This document shows positions 20,692-31,183 of a DNA stretch of 64,000 nucleotides, piece after piece. The notes below the pieces were generated by a model. The model was given only the letters and a program-made list of their open reading frames with translations, was not told the origin of the DNA and did no database searches. Every line of letters starts with the position of its first letter. Positions within the stretch are counted from its first letter, which is position 1. The stretch comes from CAWJKP01 sp963843465 (GTDB lineage: Bacteria > Planctomycetota > Planctomycetia > Pirellulales > Thermoguttaceae), in the NCBI GenBank assembly GCA_963843465.1, contig CAWJKP010000001.1:62001-126000 (forward strand), read 5' to 3'. The translations under genes and the position numbers were made by a program.

Positions 20692-23669
20692 ATGCCCATC
20701 CAACGCGTCTTCCTCGACTGGGATCGGCCGCCCTTGGCAAGCGCGATCGGCTTTCTCCTGGAGCGGTTCGGCTCGCGGGACACGCTCGATCTAAGCCGCC
20801 TGATCTTGGTCCTGCCGGGCGGGCGGGCGGGGCGGCGTTTGCAGGAGATGCTCGTCGAGTCGGCCGAAACGCGGGGAATGCTGCTGCGCCCGCCGAAGCT
20901 GGTCACCGTGGGCCACTTGCCCGAGCTGCTCTACCCGGCCAAGCGGCCTTTTGCCGGCGACCTCGTGCAGCAGCTCGCCTGGGTTCGCGCGCTCGGCGAG
21001 GCCGAGCCGCAGCAGCTCAAGTTGCTCTCGGCGTCGGTGCCCGCCGCCGACGACCTGCCCGGCTGGCTCGGCCTGGGGGCCATGCTCGGACGGCTGCACC
21101 GCGAGCTGTCTGCCGAGGCCCTGGACTTCCAACAGGTCGCTGAGCACGGCGCCGCCCTGGACGGCTTCTGCGAAGAGCCGCGGTGGCGGATGCTGGCCTC
21201 GGTCCAGGATCGCTACCTCAGGGTGCTGGACGGCGTCGGCCTCTGGGACCGGCAAACGGCGCGGCTGTTCGCCATCGAGCACGGGGAATGCCGCACGGAA
21301 GACCCGATCGTACTGGTGGGCGCGGCCGACATGAACCGGGTGCAGCAGCAGATGCTCGACCAGGTCGCCGGCCAGGTTACCGCCCTGGTCTTCGCACCCG
21401 AGGCGTTGGCCGATCGCTTCGACGCCCACGGCTGCCTGCGGCCGGAAGCCTGGCAGGACGTCTGCATCAATCTGGCCGACCGGCAGATCGAGATCGCCGG
21501 CGGGCCGGCCGAGCAGGCGTCGGCCGCGATCCGCGCGATCGCCGGCCTGGAAGGGCGGTATGCGGCCGATCAGATCACCATCGGCGTGCCCGACGAGCGG
21601 CTGGTGCCCTACCTCCAGCAGCAGTTGGGCGAGTGGGACCTTCCGGCCCGATATGGACCGGGCACGCCCATCGGCCAGACCGAGCCCTACCGGTTGCTGT
21701 CCGCGGTAGCCGATTACCTGGAGGACGACGATTTCCGCACGCTGGCCGCGTTGGTGCGTCATCCGGCCGTCACCGACTGGCTGGCCGCCCATGAGGCCCG
21801 CGCCGACTGGCTGACCCTCTTGGACCGCTACTGGAGCGAGCACTTGCCGCACCACCTCGGCCGCCCCTGGCTGGGCAGCGCGGATATGGGCCGCCAACTC
21901 GGAAAATTGACCGCGGAAATCGGCCGCCTGACGCGCGAGCTGCGGGCGCGGAAGAGAAAGGAATGCCATACGCGCACGACGACCACACTAGCCCGAAGCG
22001 CCAGCGAGGGGCCAATGGCGGACAGCCCCCGCCAGCCAGCCCCTCGCTTGCGCTTCGGGCTAGTGTCGGCGATGCCATTTCGTCGCCGAAAAATGGACCA
22101 GTCCCCCGGCGGCGCCCGCTGGACGAGTGGTGCGAGCCGATCCTCAACTTGCTGCTGCAGGTCTTTGGGGATGTCGAGCGGGATGTCCGCAAGCCGGCCG
22201 ACCGCGGCGTGATGGCGGCCTGCCGGCAGCTTCGCGACGTGCTCGGCGAGGATCTGAGGATTCCCGCGGAACTGATGCCGGAGGTGTCGGCCGGCGAGGC
22301 GCTGCGGTTGGTCCTTCAGCAGGCGGCCGGGGAGCGGATCGCTCCCTTGCCCGACCCCAAGGCGATCGAGTTGTTGGGCTGGCTGGAGTTGCCGCTGGAC
22401 GACGCCCCGGCGCTGGTGGTGGTGGGGGTGAACGAGGGGATTGTGCCCTCGTCGCTCAACGCCGACCTGTTCCTGCCCAACCAGCTTCGCCGGGTGCTGG
22501 GGATCGAGGACAACGCCCGCCGCTACGCCCGCGACGCCTACGCGATGAGCGTGATCTGCGGGTCGCGGGAGCGGCTGCGGGTGATTGCCGGCCGGCGCAC
22601 CAGCGAAGGCGACCCACTGGTGCCCAGCCGGCTGTTGTTCGCCTGCGATCGGCCGACGATGGCCCGGCGGGCATCGGCCTACTTCGGCTCCGCCAGTTCG
22701 GAAGAGATCGGCCGTACTCCTCACGCTCCGCGTGAGGGCGTGCGTCACGCGGAGCGTGACGAGTACGGGTCGAGTTTGCAGGTGCCGCGTCCGCGCCCGC
22801 TGACTGAGCCGGTCACGTCGATGCGGGTCACCGAGTTCCGCGACTACTTGGCTTGTCCCTACCGCTACTACCTCCGCCACCGCCTCCGCCTGGAGCGGCT
22901 GGCCGACGACGCCGAGGAGCTCGACGGCCTGGGCTTCGGGTCGTTGACCCACGAGGTCCTGCGTCGCTTCGGCGGAGGGTCTTTGGCCGCCTCGACCGAC
23001 GCGCGCCAGATCGGCGGCTTTCTCAGCCGGTCGCTGGACGAGGCGCTCGGCGAGTGCTACGGCCCCAAACCGCTGCCGGCGATCCGCGTGCAGGCCGAGC
23101 AGCTCCGCGCCCGGCTGCTGGCACTGGCCGACTGGCAGGCCGGCTGGGCCGCGGCGGGCTGGCGGATCGAGCACGTCGAGTGGCAGCCGGAAGAGGGCCA
23201 GGCCCGGCTGATGGTCGACGGCCGGCCGATGTTCTTGCGGGGGCGGATCGACCGGGTCGACGTCCATCCGTCGGAAGGGCGGGTGATCTTCGACTACAAG
23301 TCGTCCAACCAGGCCGACTCGCCCGAGAAGACCCATCGTCGCCAGGGCCAATGGGTCGATCTCCAGCTCCCGCTCTACCGGCACCTGGCGGCCGCCCTGG
23401 GCTTGGACGGCCCGATCAAGCTGGCCTACATTGCGCTGCCCAAGGACGTCCGCCAGGTCGGCCCGCTTTGGGCCCAGTGGAGCGAGGCCGACCTGGCCGA
23501 CGCCGACGCGGCGGCCGCGGAGGTGGTCCGCAAGGTTCGCGCGGAGGTTTTTTGGCGGCCGGCCAGCCCGCCGCCCCCCTTCTTCGACGACCTGGCGGCC
23601 ATCTGTCAGGACAACCAGCTCATCGCACGGATCGAGGCGTCGGGCGGGGAAGGGGAAGACGAGACATGA
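20692..23669 (+). CDS. addB: AddB-like helicase/exonuclease subunit, PD-(D/E)XK nuclease (interrupted by repeats)
   Basis: This is the partner of AddA in double-strand break end processing. The N-terminal part (LSRLILVLPGGRAGRRLQEM...) and central VVVGVNEGIVPSSLNADLF follow the AddB inactivated-helicase layout. The C-terminal nuclease has RVTEFRDYLACPYRYYLRHR and the catalytic GRIDRVDVHP...VIFDYKSS. The reading frame changes inside the 82-bp family F repeat at 21985-22066, so two frames (20692 to about 21985, and about 22066-23669) are needed. A second repeat at 22714-22766 adds RTPHAPREGVRHAERDEYG in frame. Whether the protein is made intact is uncertain. Confidence 0.8.
21985..22066. repeat. 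Family F palindromic repeat inside addB
   Basis: The arms ACACTAGCCCGAAGCG.CAGCGAGGG and CCCTCGCTTGCGCTTCGGGC-TAGTGT are separated by about 30 bp. The addB frame differs on its two sides. Confidence 0.85.
22714..22766. repeat. Family A palindromic repeat inside addB (in frame)
   Basis: Two hairpins (TCACGCTCCGCGTGA and TCACGCGGAGCGTGA) are bounded by GTACTC and GAGTAC. It adds about 18 residues to AddB between the helicase-like and nuclease regions. Confidence 0.85.
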
Positions 23670-23699
23670 CCTCCGCTGCTTCGGGCACGCGGCCGCTAC

Positions 23700-23752
23700 G
23701 TACTCGTCACGCTCCGCGTGACGAACGCCCTCACGCGGAGCGTGAGGAGTAC
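23700..23752. repeat. Family A palindromic repeat between addB and addA
   Basis: Same structure as at 22714. It ends 13 bp before the likely addA start. An in-frame ATG inside it would add 16 repeat-derived residues to AddA. Confidence 0.85.
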
Positions 23753-23765
23753 ATGGGGAACCAAC

Positions 23766-26700
23766 ATGCCGCCTAATCTCGTGATCCGCGCGTCGGCCGG
23801 CACCGGCAAGACTTTCCAGCTCAGCAACCGCTTCCTGGGGCTGGTTGCCGCGGGCGAACCGCTGGAAAGCATCCTGGCGGTGACCTTCACCCGCAAAGGG
23901 GCCGGCGAAATCCTCGACCGCGTCCTGCTGCGACTGGCCCAAGCGGCGTCCGATCCGGCCGAAGCGGCCGCCTTGGGGCGGTTCCTCGAAGTCCGCGGGC
24001 TCGATCAGCAGCGCTGCCAGGCCCTGCTGGAAGCCATGCTCCGCGGCCTGCACCGCCTGCGGACCGGAACGCTCGACAGCTTCTTCATCCAGGTCGCCCG
24101 GGCCTTCAGCCTCGAGTTGGGCCAGCCCCACGGCTGGCAGATCGCCGACGAGATCCTCGACGGCCGGCTGCGGGCGGAGGCGATCCGCACCGTGCTGCGT
24201 GAAGAGTCGACCGGCGACGTGGTGCGGCTGATGAACCTCTTGACCAAGGGCGAGGCCGCGCGCTCCATCAGCCAGCAGATCTCCTCGCTGGTCGAGGCCC
24301 TTTACAGCGTCTACCAGGAATCGCCGCCGGAGGCCTGGCGGTCGATCCCGCGGCGCAAGCTGCTGGCGGCCGAGCAACTGCAAGCGGCGATCGACGCTCT
24401 GGGCGGCGTCGCCCTGCCCGACGACAAGCGCTTCGCCAAGGCCCGCCAACAGGACCTGGCCGGCATCGAGCAAGGCGACTGGGGCTCGCTGCTGGCCAAG
24501 GGGCTGGGCGCGAAGATCGCCCAGGGCGAGGACTCGTACTATAAGAAGAAGATCCCCGAGGACGTGCTGGCCGCCTACCGGCCGCTGGTCGAGCACGCCA
24601 CGGCCTTCCTTCTCCAGCAGATTGCCAACCAGACGGAGGCCACCTACGACCTCTTGCGGCGGTTCGACGCCGTTTATCGCCGCCTGAAGCTGGCCCAGCG
24701 GGCGATGCGCTTCGAGGACGTCACGCGGCTGCTCAGCGAGGCCGCCTTGGACGGCCGCATGGCTGAGATCGAATACCGGCTCGACGGCCGGCTTGCGCAC
24801 CTGCTGTTGGACGAGTTCCAGGACACCAGTCCCGTGCAGTGGCGCGTGCTGCGGTTGTTTGCCCGCCGCATCTTCCGCGAGGGCGGCCGGGGCTCGTTCT
24901 TCTGCGTGGGCGACGTGAAGCAGGCGATCTTCGGCTGGCGCGGCGGCGTGGCCGAGATCTTCGACACCATCGAGACCGACCTGCCCTCGCTCGCGCGCCA
25001 GGCGCTTTCCATGAGCTTCCGCTCCTCGCCGGTGGTGATCGACGCCGTCAACCGGGTCTTCGAGGGCCTCCGCGGCAACGCGGCCTTGAGAAACTATGCC
25101 CCGGCCGCCGAGGCTTGGGCCGGCCGCTTCGAGCCGCACACCACGAAGCACGCCGGGATGCCCGGCTATTGCCGCCTGCTGGCGGCCCGGCGGGCCGCCG
25201 AGGGCGACAAGCAGGCCGTGGAAACGCAACTTTTCGCCGCCGCCGAGATCGCACGCATTGCCGGCGAAGCGCCGGGGCGGACCGTGGGCGTGCTGGTGCG
25301 CACCAACCAGGCCGTGGCGCGGATGATCTTCGCGCTGGGTCAGCAGGGAATCGAGGCCAGCGAGGAGGGCGGCAACCCGCTTTGCGACGCGCCCGCCGTG
25401 CAGCTTCTCCTTTCGGCGCTGCGCTTGGCGGACCATCCGGGCGACACCACGGCCCGCTTCCACGTCGCCCGCTCGCCGCTGGCCGCCGCGCTGGGGCTGA
25501 CCGATCACGAAGACGCCGCGGCCGACGCCGCGCTGCGGATCCGCCGCCGGCTGATGGACGACGGCTACGGCCGCACGCTCGATGCCTGGACCAAGGTCGT
25601 GGCCCCGAGCTGCGACCCGCGCGGCGTGGCCCGCCTGCTGCAACTGGTCGAGCTGGCCTTTGGCTACGATCCCCTGGCCACGGCGCGGCCGGGCGATTTT
25701 GTGTCATTGGTCCAGCAACGGCGGGTCGAGTCGCCCTCGTCGTCCCCGGTCCGCGTGATGACCTTCCACCAGTCCAAGGGTCTCCAGTTCAACGTCGTGG
25801 TGCTGCCGGAGCTCGACTACGGACTGGCCGGGCAGCCGCCGCAACTGGTGGTCGGGCGCCCGGAGCCCACGGCCCCCTTGACCCGCGTCTGCCGTTACGT
25901 GGCCCGCGACGAGCGGATGGTGCTGCCCAGCTCGCTGGCGGATCTCTTCGAGGCCCACGGGCGACAGCGGGTCGAGGAGTCGCTCTGCGTGCTCTACGTG
26001 GCGATGACCCGGGCCGTCCATGCCCTGGAGATGATCGTCGCGCCCGCGAAGACCCGCGAGCAGAACATGCCGGGCACCGCCGCCGGACTGCTCCGCGCCG
26101 CCTTGGCGTGCGGCGCTGCGGCCTCCGAGGGCGAGGTGCTCTATGAGCAGGGCGATCCGCAGTGGCACGTGGCACAGGCTTCCAGCCTGTGTCCAGGCGA
26201 CATAGGCAAGATGCCTGTGCCATCAGGCGACACAGGCAAGATGCCTGTGCCACTTCCTGCCGCCGAGGGGCGCCGCCGCGGACTGGAAGTTGTCAGCCCC
26301 TCGCAGTTGGAAGGAGGCGCGCGGGTCAAGCTGGCCGGGCTGCTGCGGCTGGACTCGTCGGCCGCCCTGGATCGCGGCACGCTGATGCACGCCTTTTTCG
26401 AGCAAGTCCGCTGGCTCGACGACGGCCCGCCGGAGGAAAACGTCCTGCGCCGGGCGGTCGCGGGCCTGGCCGCGGACGGGCTCGACCTGGCGGCCCTGAT
26501 CGCCCAGTTCCAATCCGCCCTCAAGCGGCCGGCGATCGCCGACCTCTTGACGCTGGCCCGCTACCAAAGCCCGGTCGCTCCTTCCGGCCGGCGTGCGGAC
26601 GCCAAGGGTACTCGTCACGCTCCGCGTGACGCAAGCCCTCACGCGGAGCGTGAGGAGTACGTGGCCGGCCTGCGGCTGGAGGTCCAGCGGGAGTGGCCGT

Positions 26701-26999
26701 TTTTGGTCCGCGAAGGGGGCCAGATCCTCAGCGGGCAGATCGATCGGCTGGTCCTCTGGTACGACGGCGACCGGCCCTTGGCCGCCGACGTGATCGACTT
26801 CAAGACCGACCGCCTGCCCGCCGACCAGCCCGCGGCGTTGGTCGACCGGGTCGAGCACTACCGTCCGCAGTTGGAAGCCTATCGCCGCGCCCTGGCCCGG
26901 CTCTATCGCCTCGCGGCCGACCGCGTCTCCGCGCGGCTGGTCTTCGTCGAGCTGGGGATCGTCCAGGCTCTGACGAGTTCTGACAAGCAAAACGGGTAA
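23766..26999 (+). CDS. addA: AddA/RecB-like UvrD-family helicase with C-terminal nuclease
   Basis: An ATP-dependent 3'-5' helicase with a RecB-type nuclease domain, partner of AddB in recombinational repair. Motifs in order: Walker A VIRASAGTGKTFQLSNRF (start), Ia VTFTRKGAGEI, Walker B LLLDEFQDTSPVQW, motif III FFCVGDVKQAIFGWRGG, motif V VMTFHQSKGLQFNVVVLPEL, motif VI LYVAMTRAVHALEM, and the nuclease GQIDRLVLW...DVIDFKTDRLP. The start at 23766 follows the palindromic repeat; an upstream ATG (23718) lies in that repeat. Two repeats add in-frame peptides: residues from 26169-26253 (ASSLCPGDIGKMPVP...) and from 26608-26660 (GTRHAPRDASPHAEREEYV). Confidence 0.92.
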   Translation: MPPNLVIRASAGTGKTFQLSNRFLGLVAAGEPLESILAVTFTRKGAGEILDRVLLRLAQAASDPAEAAALGRFLEVRGLDQQRCQALLEAMLRGLHRLRTGTLDSFFIQVARAFSLELGQPHGWQIADEILDGRLRAEAIRTVLREESTGDVVRLMNLLTKGEAARSISQQISSLVEALYSVYQESPPEAWRSIPRRKLLAAEQLQAAIDALGGVALPDDKRFAKARQQDLAGIEQGDWGSLLAKGLGAKIAQGEDSYYKKKIPEDVLAAYRPLVEHATAFLLQQIANQTEATYDLLRRFDAVYRRLKLAQRAMRFEDVTRLLSEAALDGRMAEIEYRLDGRLAHLLLDEFQDTSPVQWRVLRLFARRIFREGGRGSFFCVGDVKQAIFGWRGGVAEIFDTIETDLPSLARQALSMSFRSSPVVIDAVNRVFEGLRGNAALRNYAPAAEAWAGRFEPHTTKHAGMPGYCRLLAARRAAEGDKQAVETQLFAAAEIARIAGEAPGRTVGVLVRTNQAVARMIFALGQQGIEASEEGGNPLCDAPAVQLLLSALRLADHPGDTTARFHVARSPLAAALGLTDHEDAAADAALRIRRRLMDDGYGRTLDAWTKVVAPSCDPRGVARLLQLVELAFGYDPLATARPGDFVSLVQQRRVESPSSSPVRVMTFHQSKGLQFNVVVLPELDYGLAGQPPQLVVGRPEPTAPLTRVCRYVARDERMVLPSSLADLFEAHGRQRVEESLCVLYVAMTRAVHALEMIVAPAKTREQNMPGTAAGLLRAALACGAAASEGEVLYEQGDPQWHVAQASSLCPGDIGKMPVPSGDTGKMPVPLPAAEGRRRGLEVVSPSQLEGGARVKLAGLLRLDSSAALDRGTLMHAFFEQVRWLDDGPPEENVLRRAVAGLAADGLDLAALIAQFQSALKRPAIADLLTLARYQSPVAPSGRRADAKGTRHAPRDASPHAEREEYVAGLRLEVQREWPFLVREGGQILSGQIDRLVLWYDGDRPLAADVIDFKTDRLPADQPAALVDRVEHYRPQLEAYRRALARLYRLAADRVSARLVFVELGIVQALTSSDKQNG
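26169..26253. repeat. Palindromic repeat inside addA (GTGGCACAGGC type, in frame)
   Basis: Outer arms GTGGCACAGGC and GCCTGTGCCAC, with repeated GGCAAGATGCCTGTGCCA hairpins, add about 28 residues between helicase and nuclease parts of AddA. Confidence 0.8.
26608..26660. repeat. Family A palindromic repeat inside addA (in frame)
   Basis: 53 bp with the same two-hairpin layout as 22714. It is read in the same frame as there and adds about 18 residues before the nuclease motif. Confidence 0.85.
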
Positions 27000-27027
27000 T
27001 GGCCTAGCCCGGACTATTCACGGTCCC

Positions 27028-27094
27028 ATCGTAACCCGAAGCGTAAGCGAGGGCGGCTAAAGGAGTTGGCCTCGCTTACGCTTCGGGTTACGAT
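27028..27094. repeat. Palindromic repeat, family F
   Basis: The arms ATCGTAACCCGAAGCGTAAG and CTTACGCTTCGGGTTACGAT are perfect complements. Confidence 0.8.
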
Positions 27095-27140
27095 CGCGCA
27101 CTCCGCGCGGCGATCGTCAGGGGCGTTAATAATCCGGGCG

Positions 27141-27247
27141 CGGGTGGCCCCGATAGCTTACTATCGGGGTACCGAAGGCACAAGAAGCGTTTTCACACGC
27201 CTCTTGCGGCTGCGCCGCCCCGATAGCAAGCTATCGGGGCCACCCGC
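27141..27247. repeat. Inverted repeat CGGGTGGCCCCGATAG
   Basis: The outer arms CGGGTGGCCCCGATAG and CTATCGGGGCCACCCG are complementary, and each is part of a smaller hairpin (CCCCGATAG...CTATCGGGG). Confidence 0.75.
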
Positions 27248-27256
27248 GGAATGGGT

Positions 27257-27407
27257 CGTTCGTAGTCCCGCCTTTAGGCGGAATGGTTTGCCCGCCCGTT
27301 CCTACCCGCCGCCTTAAGGGGCGACTCGGAACCGAGTACCCGCCGCCTAAAGGCGGGACTACGAACGCGACGTTCCCGCGCACCGCCTAAAGGCGGGACT
27401 ACGAACG
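27257..27407. repeat. Repeats CCGCCTAAAGGCGGGACTAC, three arms
   Basis: One arm CGTTCGTAGTCCCGCCTTTA and two direct copies of the opposite arm TAAAGGCGGGACTACGAACG. Confidence 0.75.
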
Positions 27408-27483
27408 AAGTGCTCGCCCAGCTACGGCCCGGCTGCGCTTCGGGCCTCCGCCCGGGCTACGCACCGGCTCCGCTCGCCCTCTT

Positions 27484-30400
27484 CTACTTGTCCCACCAAA
27501 CTAGGAAGGCACGGAAGCCCAGGCGGGGGTGGCGGTATCCGGGCCCGTTGAGGCAGCGGCTCGCCGACCGGCAGTCCCACACCGGGTTGGTGCAGGAGCC
27601 GCCGCGGTTCACGCGGTCGGAGCCGCCCAGGGGACCAGTCGGATCGTCGACGGGCGTCTGCACGTAATAACCCACATCGTACCAGTCCTGACACCACTCC
27701 CATACGTTCCCGTGCATATCATACAATCCCCACGCGCTAGGCCGCTTCCCGCCAACCGCATGCGGCATCCCCCCCGCATTGTCGCTGAACCACCCGTACT
27801 CCAAAAGCTCGCGCTCCTCGTACCCCTTGGCAATGGTATTGCCGCCCGAACTGAAACTGTACCGGCCCGTGCTCCCCGCACGGCAAGCATACTCCCACTG
27901 CGCCTCCGAGGGCAGGCGATACCACCGCCCCGCCGCCTTCTCCTCTGGCATGTCCGATAGTTTTCGACAAAACTCCACCGCATCATCCCACGATACGTGC
28001 TCCACCGGAAACGGCTTCGTGTCCTGACCGGCCACTTGGTCCTTGTGCTGGCCCGTGGCCGACAACTCGCTCGGGTTGACGCCCATCACCCGCTGGTACT
28101 CCGCCTGCGTCACCAGGTACGTTCCCAGGTAAAAGGCTTGGTGATCCGCACCCGGTGCTGCGGCCCCTCGCCCGGTAGCCGCTCCTTGTACCCCTGGTCA
28201 TCGCCATGCGCCTTCAATTCTTCTTCGATCAGCTCCTTGGGCGAGCCCATCGTGAACTCGCCCGGTGGGATGAGCACCAGCTTCATGCCAATCGAGTTGG
28301 CGATCTCGACCGGCGTGCCGAGGTAATCAGCCCAACGCTGCTGATGCTCTTTTGCTTTCTTTCCGTCGAAGGGGGCAATCGCCGCAAGCGGCGATGGCAA
28401 CTGGCTCCGCAGTTTTCTCACTTCAGCCAGGCGCTTCTCGACGTTGTACTTGACCAGGCTGGCAGTCAGCGCCGCCTCCGCTTGACGATACCACTGCCCA
28501 GCGTGGATCTTGATGGCGCCGGCCTGCCAGCGCCCGCGGGCCGAGGCGATCTCCCACCAGGCGTCGCCCAGCTTGACCTGCTCGTCGGGCTGCTTCGGAG
28601 GCGATGTCAATTCCTGGCGGGCGAACCCTTTGAGCGACGCGTCACTCCCCTGGGCCAGCAGGGGCAACCCCTTTTCCCAGTCACCTTTGCTGAAGCAAAG
28701 GTATTGCCCGAGCACGAGGCTGGCCTTCGGGTCTTTGGGGTCTTTGGCCAGGGCCGCCCGCGCCTCCTGGAGTTCTTCCAGGTCTTTGCCCGCCTCGATG
28801 AACCGCTGCCGGTAGGCCTTCAATTTCAGCGTCACGTTCTTGTCGTGCAGTCCGCCCGACTTGCCGGTCGCCAGCGTCCCCAGCTCCTTGGCGGCCTCCA
28901 GGCTGCCCGCATCGACCGCCGCGTCCCCTACGGCCAGCATCTGCTCGACGATCCATTTCCGCGCCTCCAGCGTGCGGGCTTCCTTCGCCCAGCCCGCCAG
29001 GATGTCGGTCTTCATCGCAAACCGATCCACCTCGAAGGCTTCCGCCAGCTTGTCGACGACCTGGAAAGCCGTCTGGGCATCCCTGGCCGTAGCGGCAAGA
29101 TCCTTCGCCCCGAGCATCAGTACATACTGACCCGTCGTATCACCCGTCTGGTCGAGGGCCTGTGCCAAGAGCCGCTTTGCCAGGGCAACCTTGTCGGCGG
29201 CGCTCTTCGCCTTCTCGATTTCCGTCTTGAACAAGGAATCGGCGGCTTTTCGGGCTTGTGCCTGTGCGGCGGCGTCGGGGACGGGGAGCTTCTGCTTGGC
29301 TGCTGTCGGGGTCAGGGGGGCTTCGGATTTCGGCGGCGATGGCGGCTGTTGTTGTGGCGATGAGGCGGGAACCGGCCCAGCGGCGGGACTCGGAGCCGTG
29401 CCCGCTTTCGGTGCTGTTGGTTTCGGCGCCGGGCTGGGGGCCTTGGGCGGCGATGGCGGTTGTTGTGGCGGCGAGGCGGCAACCGGAGCGACCGTGGGAG
29501 GAGGAGCGGGGATTTGAGATTTCAAATTTGGAATTTGAGATTCAGAATTCGCCCTTGGCGCGGTCGAGCCGTCGGAAGGTTGTGCGGTGTCGTGAGTACG
29601 GCTGGGGGTCCGCGTCAGGACGAATGCCAACAGCGCGACCAGGAGGACGCCGATGCTCAATAGCAGCAGCGGATTGCGCCGCGCAGGACCGAACGCGTTG
29701 CGGAGTTTCGCCTGTAGGGAACGCCCTCCGTGGCGTTCCGGGCCTTGGGAAGAGGCGGCGCCTGCCGTTTGCCCCGGAACGGCACGCAGCGCGCTGCGTA
29801 CAGGATCGTACGGTCGGGCGCGCTGGTCGGCGGTGGATTTCTTCTGCCGGGTGAGCGTGACAGGCGGCTTAGCTTCCTGCAAAAAGGCCAACGTCCTGGC
29901 CACGACCGCGCTGGACGACTCGTCGCCGACCGTCGCCGCTACCGAGCGGCCCGACAAGGCGGCCAACAGGGCCTCCAACTCCGCCACCACCTCGGCCATC
30001 GACTGGTAGCGGTCCTCCGGCTTCTTGGCCACCATCCGCTGAAAACACGTGTCCAGCTCCGCGGGCACCTCGGGTCGGGCCTCGCAGAGCGACGGGATTG
30101 GGGCCTGCTGGTGCGCCAAGAGAATCTGCATCAGCGTCTCGCCCTGGTAGGGCGGATGGCCGGTCAGGAGCCGGTAGAGCGTGCAGCCAAGGGCGTAGAT
30201 GTCGGTCCGCTGGTCGGCCAGGTGGCTGTCCAGGGCTTGCTCGGGCGACATGTAGTCGCAGGTGCCCATCACCTGGCCGGTCGCCGTCAGCCGTTCCGGG
30301 CCACCCAGGGCCGCCTCGGCCCCGGCAATGAGGGCTAAGCCCATGTCGAGGATCTTGACGGTGCCGTCTTTGTCCAGCAGCAGATTGCCCGGCTTGATGT

Positions 30401-30986
30401 CGCGGTGGACGATGCCCTTGCTGTGGGCATACTGAAGCCCACGCGCGGCCTGGAGGATGCACTCGACCGCCTCCCGAACGCCCATTGGCCCATGATCCCT
30501 GACGATGCTGGCCAGGTCCTTGCCGTCGACGTACTGCATCGCCAGGTAGTGCATGCCCTGGTGCTCGGTGGCGTCATAGGCCGTGACGATGTTGGGATGT
30601 TCCAGCTTCGCCGCCGCCTGCACCTCGCGGTGGAACCGCTCCACGGCCCCAGCGTGCTTCATGGCCGCCGAAGAGAGAACCTTGATGGCCACGAGGCGAT
30701 CCATTCGCCGGTGCCGGGCCTTGAGCACGACGCCCATGCCGCCTTCGCCCAGTTTATCCAGTACGACGTACTCGCCGAAGACCAGCCCCTTGGTCTTGCC
30801 CTCGTAGACGGCCTGGGCCTGGTATTTGGTCAGCTTGCCGTGCTGGACCAGCGCCCGGGCGAGCTGCTGGACATCTTTGGGCCGCTTGTCGGGCGGCAGG
30901 CTCTCCTGGAACGTGGAGACTTCGGCCGCCGACATCAGGCCGCTTTGCGTCAACCGCGCGATAAACTGCTCGACCGTGAACGCCAT
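27484..30986 (-). CDS. Membrane-anchored Ser/Thr protein kinase with C-terminal FGE-sulfatase (SUMF1) domain (frameshifted)
   Basis: The kinase domain (about 70-340) has LGEGGMGVVLKARH, VAIKVL, IVHRDIKPGNLLL, ILDMG (DMG instead of DFG) and MSPEQ. One membrane segment follows near 440-460 (LLLLSIGVLLVALLAFVLT), then a Pro/Ala-rich linker, a helical region, and a formylglycine-generating-enzyme-like domain starting NSIGMKLVLIPPGEFTMGSP. The frame breaks near 28132 after RITKPF; restoring one T to TTTT gives YLGTYLVTQAEYQRVMGVNP and the rest of the domain (VEHVSWDDAVEFCRKL, GNVWEWCQDWY, RGGSCTNP, RLGFRAF). The domain order is common in planctomycetes; the SUMF1 part may bind ligands. A family C repeat adds residues near 400-425. 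Confidence 0.9.
29712..29813. repeat. Family C-like palindromic repeat inside the kinase gene (in frame)
   Basis: The arm TGTAGGGAACGCCCTCCGTG and a diverged partner GGAACGGCACGCAGCGCGCT add a peptide (ALRAVPGQT...GPERHGGRSLQAK) between the kinase domain and the membrane segment. Confidence 0.7.
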
Positions 30987-31065
30987 CTACCGGACCCGCG
31001 ACGAGACCACTGGGGTACGACTATTTATCCACTGTACCCGGACGCTGGCAAGGCCGAAAGGTAGC

Positions 31066-31170
31066 CGTTCATAGGGCGGGCGGGGACAGTCCCATTTTCG
31101 CGGCGATCAGGCCGGTTTGCTGCGGCAACGCCACTGGCGCCGCGAAAATTGGGACAGTCCCCGTGAACGG
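31066..31170. repeat. Inverted repeat with GGGGACAGTCCC core
   Basis: Nested arms: CCGTTCA/TGAACGG outside, CGGGGACAGTCCC/GGGACAGTCCCCG inside, then TTTTCGCGGCG/CGCCGCGAAAA. It separates the kinase gene from the secreted-protein gene. The core resembles REP sequences linked to Y1 transposases in other bacteria, but no such transposase is in the window. Confidence 0.75.
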
Positions 31171-31183
31171 TTGCCGCCGGAGC

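Larger units (their letters stand above)
27000..27483. other. Intergenic repeat cluster between addA and the kinase-SUMF1 gene
   Basis: These 484 bp are almost entirely palindromic repeats of three families (27028-27094, 27141-27247, 27257-27407). The flanking genes converge here, so it may also serve as bidirectional terminator DNA. No gene was seen. Confidence 0.6.

Noticed and set aside
23718..23766. Earlier ATG giving addA 16 more residues
   Set aside because: Those codons lie inside the palindromic repeat, and the conserved N-terminus begins at 23766 near the Walker A motif.
21828..25643. 1,271-residue minus-strand open frame across addB and addA
   Set aside because: It is antisense to genes with clear helicase and nuclease motifs, has no recognisable domain, and is explained by GC-rich codon bias that leaves the complementary frame open.
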